Both the position numbers and the translations under genes were made by a program. From NCBI GenBank assembly GCA_025060595.1, contig JANXBX010000004.1, positions 1-64,000 of the forward strand: 64,000 bases of DNA. The letters run 5' to 3'. This stretch comes from Synergistota bacterium (GTDB lineage Bacteria; Synergistota; GBS-1). Below the pieces are notes generated by a model. It had not been told where the DNA came from. It saw only the letters and a list, made by a program, of their open reading frames with translations, and did no database searches. Positions 18,285 through 27,112 of this stretch are shown piece by piece. Positions within the stretch are counted from its first letter, which is position 1, and each line of letters begins with the position of its first letter.

Positions 18285-20024
18285 TTAAACCCCTTCTCTT
18301 ATCTCCCTATTTATCTCAGAAATTATAACATCAGATATATTTTCTACAAGATAATACCTACTTTCCTTCGTCCTCCTCCATCTAAGTTCTACCTTACCTT
18401 CTTTAAGAGCTTCCCCTACTGTAACTCTTAAAGGGAAGCCTATCAAATCGGCATCCTTAAATTTGACACCGGGTCGCTCATTTCTATCATCAAGGACCAC
18501 TTCAACCCCTTTACTTTGAAGCTCTTCATATATCTTTGTCGCTACTTTCATCTGCTCTATATTACTATATTCCACAGGAACTATTACAACATGATAGGGA
18601 GCTATAGACATAGGCCATATTATTCCATCTTCATCATGATTCTGCTCAATAGCTGCAGCCATAGTCCTTCCAACTCCTATTCCATAGCAACCCATATAAT
18701 AATATTTCTCCTTACCATCACTATCAACAAACTTTGCATTCATAACTTCACTATACTTGTGTCCCAACTTAAATATATGTCCAACTTCTATACCTCTCGT
18801 AACCTTAAGCTCAGCACCACATTTAACACACTTATCACCAGACTTAGACAACCTTATATCTACTACTTCCCCCAACTCGAAATCCCTTCCAGGATTAGCA
18901 TTTATGAAATGATAGTTTTCCTCTCCCGCACCTATAACAGCATTTCTAAGCCTATGAACAGTAATATCAGATATAATCCTAACCCCTTTAAGATTTACTG
19001 GACCAACAAAACCAACCCTACACCCTGAAATCTTGCTTATCTCCTCTTCCTTTGCAAGATTGAGATATAAGCATCCCAAATAATTCTTAAGCTTAGTTTC
19101 ATTAACATCATAATCTCCCCTAATCAAAACAGCTACCATTTCCCACTTATCTTTAGTATAAATAGCCTCATAAAAAAGGGTTTTAATGGTCCTCTTTTTC
19201 TCTATCCCCAGAAAGCTGGCCACCTCTTCTATCGTCTTAGCATCAGGTGTATACACCTTTTCTAATCCTCTTTCCTCTTCATTCGAAGAAAAATCAATAT
19301 CAGGGACAACGCTCGTAGCTTGATTAGTATTAGCCGCGTAGTCACAATCATCGCAGTAAATTATCTCCTCTTCACCTGTTTTAGCTAAAACCATAAACTC
19401 GTGAGAGCTGGTTCCCCCGATAGCACCAGGATCAGCCTCAACCACTTTAAAAGCTAAACCACACCTTTTGAAAACCCTACAGTAGGCATCATACATAGCT
19501 TCGTAAGACTTTTTCATCCCCTCTTCATCTCTATCAAAACTATAAAGATCCTTCATTAAAAACTCTCTAGCCCGCATAACACCAAAACGAGGTCTTATCT
19601 CATCCCTGAATTTGGTTTGAATCTGATAAAGAAGCAATGGAAGTTCTCTATAAGACCTAACATTCTCACTAACTAATGTAGTTATAACCTCTTCATGTGT
19701 AGGACCTAAACAAAACTGCCTACCATTTCTATCCGTCAATCTCATTAACTCAGGGCCATACACATCCCACCTTCCGCTTTGTTTCCAAAGCTCAGCAGGC
19801 TGCAAAGCAGGCATGAAAACTTCCTGCCCACCTTTAGCATCCATTTCCTCTCTTATTATCTGCTCGATCTTTCTAATTACCCTATAACCTAAAGGAAGAA
19901 AATTATAAACGCCAGCTGCTACCTTTCTTATCAGACCAGCCCTTAGCATTAGCTTATGACTTATAGTTTCGGCCTCCGCAGGATCCTCTCTTAGAGTTGG
20001 AGCAAAAAGCCTACTCATCCTCAT
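18285..20024 (-). CDS. proS: Prolyl-tRNA synthetase, bacterial type
   Basis: Charges tRNA-Pro. The 579 residues match the bacterial class II form with the editing insertion. Motif 1 is near residue 60-80 (EMDAKGGQEVFMPALQPAELW). Motif 2 is near 140-155 (FRDEIRPRFGVMRAREFLMKD). The INS editing domain is about 225-405 and contains the GTSSHEFMVLA lead-in. Motif 3 is GIGVGRTMAAAIEQNHDEDGI (about 440-460), followed by the anticodon-binding domain. It overlaps ispG by 14 nt at its start, placing it in the isoprenoid/lipid run. Confidence 0.97.
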   Translation of the reverse strand: MRMSRLFAPTLREDPAEAETISHKLMLRAGLIRKVAAGVYNFLPLGYRVIRKIEQIIREEMDAKGGQEVFMPALQPAELWKQSGRWDVYGPELMRLTDRNGRQFCLGPTHEEVITTLVSENVRSYRELPLLLYQIQTKFRDEIRPRFGVMRAREFLMKDLYSFDRDEEGMKKSYEAMYDAYCRVFKRCGLAFKVVEADPGAIGGTSSHEFMVLAKTGEEEIIYCDDCDYAANTNQATSVVPDIDFSSNEEERGLEKVYTPDAKTIEEVASFLGIEKKRTIKTLFYEAIYTKDKWEMVAVLIRGDYDVNETKLKNYLGCLYLNLAKEEEISKISGCRVGFVGPVNLKGVRIISDITVHRLRNAVIGAGEENYHFINANPGRDFELGEVVDIRLSKSGDKCVKCGAELKVTRGIEVGHIFKLGHKYSEVMNAKFVDSDGKEKYYYMGCYGIGVGRTMAAAIEQNHDEDGIIWPMSIAPYHVVIVPVEYSNIEQMKVATKIYEELQSKGVEVVLDDRNERPGVKFKDADLIGFPLRVTVGEALKEGKVELRWRRTKESRYYLVENISDVIISEINREIREGV

Positions 20025-21078
20025 GATCCTCTACCTCCTTCATTAACTCAAGAAATCTATCTACTAAATGTGATTCATCCACCGTTTCAATAATCTTTCC
20101 TTTCCTAAATATAACCCCCTTTCCTCTACCACCAGCTATCCCTATATCCGCATCTTTTGCCTCACCAGGACCATTCACAACACAACCCATTATCGCTACT
20201 TTTAAGCTCCTTTTTGAGGACTTAATCCCACTTTTAACTTCCTCAACTATTCTTTCAAGATCTATTTCACATCTACCACATCGGGGGCAAGAAACTATCT
20301 CTATCCCTCGCTTTCTCAAACCCAAAGCTTTTAATATCTCATATGCAACTTCGACCTCTTTAAGGCCATCACCGGTAAGTGAAACTCTTATAGTATCTCC
20401 TATTCCCTCTGCAAGGAGAATCCCAAGTCCTACAGCAGATTTTATAGCTCCTTCAAACACTGGACCAGCTTCAGTTATTCCAAGATGAAGGGGATAATCA
20501 ATAAGCTTAGATACTAATCTATAAGCTCTAACAGTTGTCATAACATTAGAAGCTTTAAGGGAAACCTTTATATCTTTAAAACCTTCCTCTTCCAAAAAGG
20601 CAATCGTTTCTAAAGCTACATTAACCATAGCTAAAGCATCATCTTCATAAAGCTTTCTTTTATCCTCAGGAAGACTCCCTAAATTAACCCCTACCCTAAT
20701 AACTTTGCCTTCCTCTCTTGCAACCCTAGCAAGTTCCTTTAAATATTTGGTATCTCTCATATTCCCAGGATTTATCCTAACACCATCAGCTCCACTAAGA
20801 AGAGCCTTGATAGCAAGAGCAGGAACATAATGAACATCAGCAACTAATGGAGCCTTTATTTCCTTTTTGAGCCTAAGCAGGTTAGGAAGCTGATCATCCG
20901 AAACCAAGGCTACTCTTATTACCTCACATCCTCCCTCCAATAGGCGAAGGGATTCAAAAACACAGCTTTTTAAGTCATCTAGTGAACTTCTTAACATAGA
21001 TTGAACAACTATAGGGTTTCCTCCCCCTATGGGAAGGCCACCAAGATAAACTGTTTTTTTACTTCCCAAAATGATCAC
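20011..21078 (-). CDS. ispG: 4-hydroxy-3-methylbut-2-en-1-yl diphosphate synthase
   Basis: Iron-sulfur enzyme of the MEP isoprenoid pathway, which turns MEcPP into HMBPP. The 355 residues hold the N-terminal TIM-barrel (VQSMLRSSLDD, RVNPGN-type RINPGNM near 100, SLKASNV) and the C-terminal 4Fe-4S domain with CPRCGRC (C near 262/265) and MGCVVNGPGEA (third Cys, near 297). It overlaps rseP by the ATGA type and proS by 14 nt. With dxr and uppS nearby it feeds undecaprenyl carrier synthesis. Confidence 0.96.
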   Translation of the reverse strand: MIILGSKKTVYLGGLPIGGGNPIVVQSMLRSSLDDLKSCVFESLRLLEGGCEVIRVALVSDDQLPNLLRLKKEIKAPLVADVHYVPALAIKALLSGADGVRINPGNMRDTKYLKELARVAREEGKVIRVGVNLGSLPEDKRKLYEDDALAMVNVALETIAFLEEEGFKDIKVSLKASNVMTTVRAYRLVSKLIDYPLHLGITEAGPVFEGAIKSAVGLGILLAEGIGDTIRVSLTGDGLKEVEVAYEILKALGLRKRGIEIVSCPRCGRCEIDLERIVEEVKSGIKSSKRSLKVAIMGCVVNGPGEAKDADIGIAGGRGKGVIFRKGKIIETVDESHLVDRFLELMKEVEDHEDE

Positions 21079-22085
21079 CTCAAACTCACCACATCACGAT
21101 AGGTCACAAAAAGCATCAAAGCTATAAGTATTATAAAACCTATATAATGAATGATCCCCTCATATTTAGGATCTAAACGCTTGTGAAAGAAAATCTCAAA
21201 AGCTATGAAGAGAAGTCTTCCTCCATCAAGAGCAGGTAAAGGAAATAGATTTATAAAAGCAAGGTTAACGCTTATTATACCAATAAACGATAAAAAGTTA
21301 AACCAACCGCTCTTTGCCGCCTGTCCAGCAAGCTGTGCTACAGCCACTGGTCCCCTTATATCGACCCTTTCCTTTCTTAAAACCATCCTACCTATAGCGT
21401 TTAACATAAAATAGCTAACACTCAAAGTGTATTTGGTCGAGTAAAGCATAGAACCTAAAAAGTTATATTTCTCTATCCATGGAGCCACACCTATTAATCC
21501 AACCCTTAGGTTAGGATTATACTCTGGAGTGACTTCGATAAAAAGCTTTCTTTCCTTTCTCAAAACCTCAAGTCTTAGCTTTTCACCAGGTTTGCTATGA
21601 ATTATCGTAGCCAGTTCTTTCCATTTCGAAACTTTAATATTATTTACAGCAATTATCTCATCACCAGGCTTTAAGCCAGCTTTTTCCGCAGGACTGCTAG
21701 ATAGAACCTCACCTACTTTACAAACGTTAAGGTTAGGATAGCCGTTAAATAGAAAAACCAAGTAAAACATTAGCAAAGCTAAGAGAAAATTCATCAAGGG
21801 ACCAGCACCTATTATCTTAAACCTTGACCAAGGAGAGCTTTCTAAGAAACTACCCTCTCCGCTTTCTTCAGGAGTTTCACCAAAAAGCCTAACAAAGCCA
21901 CCTAAAGGAAGTAATCTTATAGAATAAAGCAAGTCTCCCTTCCTCTTAGAAAAAATAATTGGACCAAACCCTATTGCAAACTCCTTAACTTTAACCTTCT
22001 CAACTTTAGCAACCCAGAAATGCCCAAGCTCATGAAAAACAACTACAATTCCTATAACGACCAAAAAAGCTAACACAGTTAACAA
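21075..22085 (-). CDS. rseP: RseP-type site-2 metalloprotease (M50) with one PDZ domain
   Basis: Intramembrane zinc protease. The N-terminal membrane segment carries HELGH (about 18-22) and the C-terminal part carries the third ligand in LFPLPALDGGRLLF. There is one PDZ domain (about 120-185), as in Firmicutes RasP, where E. coli RseP has two. The 336-residue length matches. It would cleave anti-sigma factors or remnant signal peptides. The gene sits between dxr and ispG with 7-nt and 4-nt overlaps, a common arrangement with cdsA, dxr and proS. Confidence 0.95.
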   Translation of the reverse strand: MLTVLAFLVVIGIVVVFHELGHFWVAKVEKVKVKEFAIGFGPIIFSKRKGDLLYSIRLLPLGGFVRLFGETPEESGEGSFLESSPWSRFKIIGAGPLMNFLLALLMFYLVFLFNGYPNLNVCKVGEVLSSSPAEKAGLKPGDEIIAVNNIKVSKWKELATIIHSKPGEKLRLEVLRKERKLFIEVTPEYNPNLRVGLIGVAPWIEKYNFLGSMLYSTKYTLSVSYFMLNAIGRMVLRKERVDIRGPVAVAQLAGQAAKSGWFNFLSFIGIISVNLAFINLFPLPALDGGRLLFIAFEIFFHKRLDPKYEGIIHYIGFIILIALMLFVTYRDVVSLR

Positions 22086-23218
22086 TTCCTTGAAACCTCC
22101 TCCGCAAATTTTCGAGCCTCTCTATCCCAAAAAAATATATCCTCTGGAGAGTCGAGATCCTCCCTAGGGAAGTAAAAGAGAACTTTTCTTATAAATTTAG
22201 GAATATCGCTGAATTTTAGCCTATAAGATAAAAAAAGCGAAACCGCAACTTCATCAGCAGCATTCAAAATCACAGGGAGATTCCCCCCAACCCGGGCAGC
22301 ATAATAAGCATAACTCAAACAAGGATACTCTTCAAAATCGGGCTCCTCAAAGCTCAGATTTACCTTACCATTAAATTCAATCTTAGGCAGGGCAGGATTT
22401 TCTAAAATCAACGGATGTAAAAGAGCTTCTTGAACAACTATGCGCATATCAGGATAAAAAAGTAAAGCTTTCACTGAACCATCCAAGAATTCAACCATAC
22501 CATGAACGTATCCTTCTCTATGAATCAAAACTTTTATACTATCTAAAGACAAACCAAAAAGATGATAAGCTTCTATAACTTCAAACCCTTTATTCATCAA
22601 CGTTGCAGAGTCAACTGTAATCTTTTTCCCCATATTCCACACAGGGTGTTCCAAAACCTCTAAAGGAGAAGCCCTTCTTCTTTCCTCATGTGAGCGATCT
22701 CTTAATGCTCCACCAGATGCTGTAAGGAAAATTCTTTTAACTTCCCCTCTTAAATCTAAACAAGATAATATAGCCCAATGCTCACTATCTAATGGAATTA
22801 ACTGTTCTTTAGACTTTAATTCGGTTATTATAAAACCACCTCCCACAACTAGAGCTTCTTTTGTAGAAAAAAAAACTCTCTTGCCTAACTTAACAGCCTC
22901 ATAAATCGGCTTAAAACCATGAATACCAGATACGCAAACCACAATTGCATCAATATCATCATAATATTTCCATATGTCTAAAAGAGCACTATCTCCCGAA
23001 TAAACATTTACACCTAATCGCTTTTCAAGATCTTCTGCCGCTGGCTCAAAAAACATCCCAACCCTTTTAGGCCTAAATTCCATAAAAAGCTTTTGCATCA
23101 AGTCCACATTTGAACCCCCAACTAAAACAACAGGAATTAAAAAATTAGGAAAAAGCCTAACAATATCCATAACAGCCTTACCAACACTTCCCGTAGCACC
23201 AAGAACAGCAACCCTCAT
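22079..23218 (-). CDS. dxr: 1-deoxy-D-xylulose 5-phosphate reductoisomerase
   Basis: NADPH enzyme making MEP from DXP, the second MEP-pathway step. It has the Rossmann start MRVAVLGATGSVGKAVMDIV, the STKEALVVGGG segment near 110, the metal/substrate motif LDSEHWAI (near 140), SGGALRD, HPVWNMGKKITVDSATLMNKGFEVIE split across 195-225, and the late LNAADEVAV. I place the start at the ATG whose first bases overlap the rlpA stop (ATGA), because the family begins at that glycine-rich strand. A longer form, starting 57 nt upstream and preceded by GGGAG, would add 19 unrelated residues. Confidence 0.95.
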   Translation of the reverse strand: MRVAVLGATGSVGKAVMDIVRLFPNFLIPVVLVGGSNVDLMQKLFMEFRPKRVGMFFEPAAEDLEKRLGVNVYSGDSALLDIWKYYDDIDAIVVCVSGIHGFKPIYEAVKLGKRVFFSTKEALVVGGGFIITELKSKEQLIPLDSEHWAILSCLDLRGEVKRIFLTASGGALRDRSHEERRRASPLEVLEHPVWNMGKKITVDSATLMNKGFEVIEAYHLFGLSLDSIKVLIHREGYVHGMVEFLDGSVKALLFYPDMRIVVQEALLHPLILENPALPKIEFNGKVNLSFEEPDFEEYPCLSYAYYAARVGGNLPVILNAADEVAVSLFLSYRLKFSDIPKFIRKVLFYFPREDLDSPEDIFFWDREARKFAEEVSRNC

Positions 23219-23841
23219 TTGTATATCGCTACAACAAAAGCATCTATCCCTCTCTTCATAAAAAACTTTCTCCATTTGTCTCCCTCATCCTCTCTTTTGA
23301 ACCTACCCACTAGCACTTTATATAGTTCCCCTTCTTTTCTTATGAATAACGGAACATCTATTCTCCACCACATCAAACCTCTAACTTTGCCCTTCCAAAC
23401 CCTAGCGTTATTTAACTCCCTAAATGCCCCTACCTGAACCGAGTAGTAGTCAGGGTCAGGAATGGTTTCCATCCCTGGAGGTGGTCGATGAAGCTCTAGC
23501 TTGACTCTGGCTATTCCACTTTTAATAATACCGATCTTTTTAGCAGCTGCATATGATAAATCTATTATTCTACCTTCCTTAAAGGGACCTCTATCATTTA
23601 CTTTAACAACAACTCTTTTCCCATTAGATAAGTTGGTGACAAGTACCTCCGTCCCAAATGGAAGGGTCCTGTGAGCTGCAGTATGATCATACATATTGTA
23701 AACCTCACCACTTGCCGTCCTTCTTCCATGCCACTCAGAACCATACCAGGAAGCCAAACCATACTGAATGAAGCTCTTAGAGTAAACAACATCTGTAAGA
23801 AGAAAAAGAAGAAATAACTTAAAACAAAGAAGCTTTTTCAA
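23215..23841 (-). CDS. rlpA: RlpA-like septal lytic transglycosylase with SPOR domain
   Basis: A 208-residue exported protein. The signal peptide is about 1-21. The double-psi beta-barrel RlpA domain (about 26-115) has YGLASWYGSEWHGRRTASGE, AAHRTLPFGTEVLVTNL, VNDRGPF and GRIIDLSYAAA. A C-terminal SPOR-type domain (about 130-205, YSVQVGAFRELNNA) binds denuded septal glycan. There is no lipobox cysteine, unlike E. coli RlpA. It lies directly after cdsA, with no gap, and its stop overlaps the dxr start. It suggests septal peptidoglycan remodelling linked to the division genes elsewhere in the window. Confidence 0.93.
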   Translation of the reverse strand: MKKLLCFKLFLLFLLTDVVYSKSFIQYGLASWYGSEWHGRRTASGEVYNMYDHTAAHRTLPFGTEVLVTNLSNGKRVVVKVNDRGPFKEGRIIDLSYAAAKKIGIIKSGIARVKLELHRPPPGMETIPDPDYYSVQVGAFRELNNARVWKGKVRGLMWWRIDVPLFIRKEGELYKVLVGRFKREDEGDKWRKFFMKRGIDAFVVAIYK

Positions 23842-24639
23842 CTAATCTATCACTCCTGTCCAGAAGAGGAAATAATATATCATAGGAGCATTAAAGAGGA
23901 AACTATCAAATCTATCTAGCACACCACCATGTCCAGGAATTAAGCCACTGATATCCTTCAAAGCCACTTCCCTCTTAAAAAGAGACTCTCCGAGATCACC
24001 AAGTTGTCCCCAAACACCCATAACAAAACCAAAAAGAAGAGTCCATAAAGGAGGAAGGGTAAAAAGCCATCCCATAATGCTTGAAAACAACACAGCTCCT
24101 AAAACCCCACCCCAAAAACCCTCAACAGTTTTATTAGGACTTATGCTAGGTGCTAATTTTCTTCTACCCATTGTTTTACCAACGATGTAAGCCATCGTAT
24201 CAGTAGACCAAGTAACAAGAAGAAGTACTATCGTCCAAAATCTTCCCTCCTCAAGGTTTCTCAAAAGTATTACATAGCTTATTAGCCAAGCAACGTAAAA
24301 GAAACCTAGCAATGTAGCACCGACTGATATCAGAGGCGAACCTTTCTCTCTTTTTAGAACCTGAGCAACAATAAGGAATAAAAAAAGGAAAGTCGGAACA
24401 ATAACTTTTTGCTCATTATCAAAAAACGCACATGTAAGAAGAATTATAGTAGCAATTATACCCGCTCCACGAGAAGCTTTAACACCTTTATAAGCAACTA
24501 TATCATAAAATTCCATAAGTCCTAAAATTCCAACACTCATAACAAACCCTAAAAATGGGTATCCTCCCCACCAACAAGTAAAAAGTATTACAGGAGCTCC
24601 AATAAGAGCAGATAAAACCCTTTTCCCCAGTTCTCTCAT
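23842..24639 (-). CDS. cdsA: Phosphatidate cytidylyltransferase
   Basis: Makes CDP-diacylglycerol from phosphatidate and CTP. The 265-residue protein has about eight membrane segments. It carries the CdsA signature near the C-terminus, KREVALKDISGLIPGHGGVLDRFDS, plus the conserved SPNKTVEGFWGG. Its product enters phospholipid synthesis, and the CTP comes from the pyrG product. It overlaps uppS by 4 nt. Confidence 0.96.
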   Translation of the reverse strand: MRELGKRVLSALIGAPVILFTCWWGGYPFLGFVMSVGILGLMEFYDIVAYKGVKASRGAGIIATIILLTCAFFDNEQKVIVPTFLFLFLIVAQVLKREKGSPLISVGATLLGFFYVAWLISYVILLRNLEEGRFWTIVLLLVTWSTDTMAYIVGKTMGRRKLAPSISPNKTVEGFWGGVLGAVLFSSIMGWLFTLPPLWTLLFGFVMGVWGQLGDLGESLFKREVALKDISGLIPGHGGVLDRFDSFLFNAPMIYYFLFWTGVID

Positions 24640-25334
24640 ACTATCCCTCCAAACCTCCGCTCACGCCTATTATAATCCGCAATAGCAGCATCTAAATCAT
24701 CTTCTCCAAAGTCTGGCCAAAGAGTTTCAGTAAAGTAAAGTTCAGTATAAGCTATCTGCCAAAGCAGGAAGTTGCTTATTCTTTTCTCTCCACTTGTTCT
24801 TATAAGCAAATCTGGTTCTGGAACATCAGGTACATATAAGTAAGGCCTTAAGTCTTCTTCACTCACCAATGAAGGGCTCTTGCTTAATATCATAGAATTA
24901 ATTGCATCTATTATTTCTCTTCTACCACCATAATTAAGATATATTATAAGATGAAGTTCCTTATTGGATTCAGTAATCTCCATAGCTCTCTTAATAAGCT
25001 CAACTATATCAGATGAAAGCTCCCACCATCTACCACCAAATCTAATCTTAACACCAGCCCATTTCAGTTTCTCGATCTTAGTCAAAAAATAAATTTTTAA
25101 TATACTCATTAAACTATCGATCTCTAACCTTGGCCTTTTCCAATTTTCTGTGGAAAACGCAAAAAGCGAAAGATACTTTATTCCCCTTTTTAATGAAGCA
25201 TAAACTACTCTTTCAACAGCTTTAGCTCCCTCTTTATGTCCAGCAATCCTTGGCAAACCCCTAAATTTAGCCCATCTTCCATTTCCATCCATTATTATGG
25301 CAATATGCGCAGGAATTATAGTAGCCAAACCCAA
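24636..25334 (-). CDS. uppS: Undecaprenyl diphosphate synthase (cis-prenyltransferase)
   Basis: Builds the C55 lipid carrier for peptidoglycan and glycans. The 232-residue sequence has the catalytic-Asp motif IIMDGNGRWAK (about 13-23), LSLFAFSTENWKRP (about 63-76), INYGGR-type LNYGGRREI, and the C-terminal DLLIRTSGEKRISNFLLWQIAYTEL (split here as IRTSGEKRISNF and LLWQIAYTEL). A 19-nt overlap with the yjbQ-type gene precedes it. Confidence 0.97.
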   Translation of the reverse strand: MGLATIIPAHIAIIMDGNGRWAKFRGLPRIAGHKEGAKAVERVVYASLKRGIKYLSLFAFSTENWKRPRLEIDSLMSILKIYFLTKIEKLKWAGVKIRFGGRWWELSSDIVELIKRAMEITESNKELHLIIYLNYGGRREIIDAINSMILSKSPSLVSEEDLRPYLYVPDVPEPDLLIRTSGEKRISNFLLWQIAYTELYFTETLWPDFGEDDLDAAIADYNRRERRFGGIV

Positions 25335-25717
25335 ACCTCCCTACTCCGAGGACCATCAAACTCAGCAAAAAATACTGATTGCCATTTTCCCAAAGAGATT
25401 TTGCCATTTTCGACAGGTAGCAGTAAACTAACACCTACAATCGAGGACCTTATATGAGCATGGCTATTCCCCTCAAGATGACTATAACTCAAACCAGAGG
25501 GAATCAATCTTCTTAAAGTATCACCTATATCCTTTAGAACAGAAGGGTCATAACCTTCATTAACAAACACTGCTCCTGTTGTATGAGGAACAAATAGAAA
25601 GCAAAAACCGTCCCTAGCTCCAAATTCTTTAACAACCTGATTTACCTTATCAGTTATATCGATGAATTCCTCTTTAGAAGAAGTTCTTAAGTTTATCACC
25701 CTTTTAGCTCCTGCCAA
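25316..25717 (-). CDS. YjbQ/UPF0047 family protein
   Basis: A 133-residue single-domain protein of the secondary-thiamine-phosphate-synthase-like (UPF0047) family. It has the hallmark HTTGAVFVNEG (about 46-56), NSHAHIRSSIVG (about 83-94) and the C-terminal GKWQSVFFAEFDGPRSREV. Members show weak thiamin phosphate synthase activity; the true role is unclear. It overlaps the uracil-DNA glycosylase gene by 22 nt and uppS by 19 nt. Confidence 0.93.
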   Translation of the reverse strand: MAGAKRVINLRTSSKEEFIDITDKVNQVVKEFGARDGFCFLFVPHTTGAVFVNEGYDPSVLKDIGDTLRRLIPSGLSYSHLEGNSHAHIRSSIVGVSLLLPVENGKISLGKWQSVFFAEFDGPRSREVWVWLL

Positions 25718-26295
25718 GTTCTTTTAACCTCCTTTATATCCTCCCAAGTTAACCATCTTGGGCTTCCTTTCTCTTTCGAAAGGTTCCTTAAAAGAAAACT
25801 CGGATGAAACATGGGAAATACCTTTATTCCACCTACCCACTCAAACCATCTACCCCTGAGGTTTGTTATAGATTCTTTAGTTTTTAAAATAGCCTGTGTA
25901 GGAACACTACCCAAGGTAACTATTATCTTGGGTCTTATAATAGCAATCTGAGCCTCAAGATAAGGCCAACACATTCCCACCTCCTCAGGCGTGGGATTTC
26001 TATTACCCGGAGGTCTACATTTAACAACATTAGTTATATAAACTTCATCCCTCGATATACCAGCAGAACTTAGTATTTTTGTTAGGAGCTGACCTGCTTT
26101 TCCAACAAATGGCCTTCCCTGTTGATCCTCTTCTGCGCCAGGAGCTTCACCTATAAACATGAGTTTAGTATTTATTTGACCTTCCCCAAAAACAACTTGG
26201 GTCCTCAGCCCTGAAAGAGGACATTTTTTACACTTAAGGCAATGATCTTTAACTTCCTCCATAAGCTGTAACCTTTCTTCTAAACTCAATACCAA
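25696..26295 (-). CDS. Family 4 (4Fe-4S) uracil-DNA glycosylase
   Basis: Removes uracil from DNA. The 199 residues carry the N-terminal cluster cysteines (HCLKCKKCPLSGLR, about 18-31), GEAPGAEEDQQGRPFVGKAG (about 49-68), TNVVKCRPPGNRNP with the third Cys, CWPYLEAQI with the fourth, and the C-terminal MFHPSFLLRN. This form is typical of thermophiles and many anaerobes. The TTG at 26295 has GGGG 7 nt upstream, but an ATG 33 nt inside is also plausible; the longer form overlaps the P-loop/Asp23 gene by 47 nt. Confidence 0.94.
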   Translation of the reverse strand: MVLSLEERLQLMEEVKDHCLKCKKCPLSGLRTQVVFGEGQINTKLMFIGEAPGAEEDQQGRPFVGKAGQLLTKILSSAGISRDEVYITNVVKCRPPGNRNPTPEEVGMCWPYLEAQIAIIRPKIIVTLGSVPTQAILKTKESITNLRGRWFEWVGGIKVFPMFHPSFLLRNLSKEKGSPRWLTWEDIKEVKRTWQELKG

Positions 26296-27097
26296 TTTTT
26301 ATCCCCACCACCTCTATATTTACCTCATTAATTACCATCCCAGTGATCTCTTCTACCCTGTTCTTAAGGTAAAACTGTAAACCCTTTAGCAAAACCTTTA
26401 TAGAAACACCATATACAACTTCCACTCTCAAATCAACCTCTATACTTCCTTCCTCAGGAAACCTTAAACTAACGTTTTTTAGTAGAACATAAGGAGAGTG
26501 CTCTTTTATTAAAAATCCGATCAGACTTTTAAGAGCATCCTCTGTTATGGATAACCTTCCATATAAACTAAAAGGAGGTCTTACAATTACCTTCTCTCCT
26601 ACTTCCTCTCTTTTCCCAGAAAAAAACAATCTTATCCTACCAACAAGCTGCCCTCTAAAACCTCTTTCTACTTCTACCAAAGGAACAGGTATGACATGCT
26701 TACCACTTCTTTCTCTCTCTTGCCTAGCTTGGCTTATTTCTCCAGGGGAGGCCACATCATATATATAAATTATGCTATTTGGATCAGGAAGATTTAAATT
26801 CCTACATATCTTCTGGGCCATCTCTTCCGAAGTAGCTATTATGAGGATTTTTTCCGGGGATTCCTCCTTAATTTTACTAACAACAGCTTCCCTATGATCT
26901 TCAAATTGAAAAAGCGCTCTTCTTATAGCTCTAACTTTACTTAACTCACTTTTAGCGGAAACACCAGCAATAATTCTACCATCTTTTATTAATAAACCAT
27001 CATCAATAATATACCTAATATTGTAACTTAAAGCCAGAGGCAAGGCACGCTGACTTTTTCCAGTACCACTAGGACCTATAAAAGCATAAACCTCCAA
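26249..27097 (-). CDS. P-loop NTPase fused to an Asp23/Gls24-like domain
   Basis: A 282-residue protein. The N-terminus is a P-loop NTPase with Walker A GPSGTGKS (8-15) and a likely Walker B near KILIIATSEE (about 103-112). The C-terminal ~100 residues read like an Asp23/Gls24 (alkaline shock, DUF322) domain: LSITEDALKSLIGF, EVVYGVSIKVLLKGLQ, VEEITGMVINEVNIEVVGI. Asp23 proteins sit under the cell membrane in Firmicutes; the NTPase part is of unknown purpose. It lies between murA (15 nt) and the glycosylase gene (overlap). Confidence 0.75.
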   Translation of the reverse strand: MEVYAFIGPSGTGKSQRALPLALSYNIRYIIDDGLLIKDGRIIAGVSAKSELSKVRAIRRALFQFEDHREAVVSKIKEESPEKILIIATSEEMAQKICRNLNLPDPNSIIYIYDVASPGEISQARQERERSGKHVIPVPLVEVERGFRGQLVGRIRLFFSGKREEVGEKVIVRPPFSLYGRLSITEDALKSLIGFLIKEHSPYVLLKNVSLRFPEEGSIEVDLRVEVVYGVSIKVLLKGLQFYLKNRVEEITGMVINEVNIEVVGIKIGIEFRRKVTAYGGS

Positions 27098-27112
27098 GCT
27101 AAATCCTCTCCT

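Noticed and set aside
18516-19028. 170-codon plus-strand open frame
   Set aside because: It is antisense to the proS editing domain, has low-complexity composition (Tyr, Ile, Ser, His rich) and no clear ribosome site.
22079-23275. Longer dxr start with 19 extra residues
   Set aside because: It has a GGGAG site, but the extra Cys/Arg/Glu-rich segment has no counterpart in the family and fully overlaps the rlpA 3' end; the ATGA overlap start fits better.
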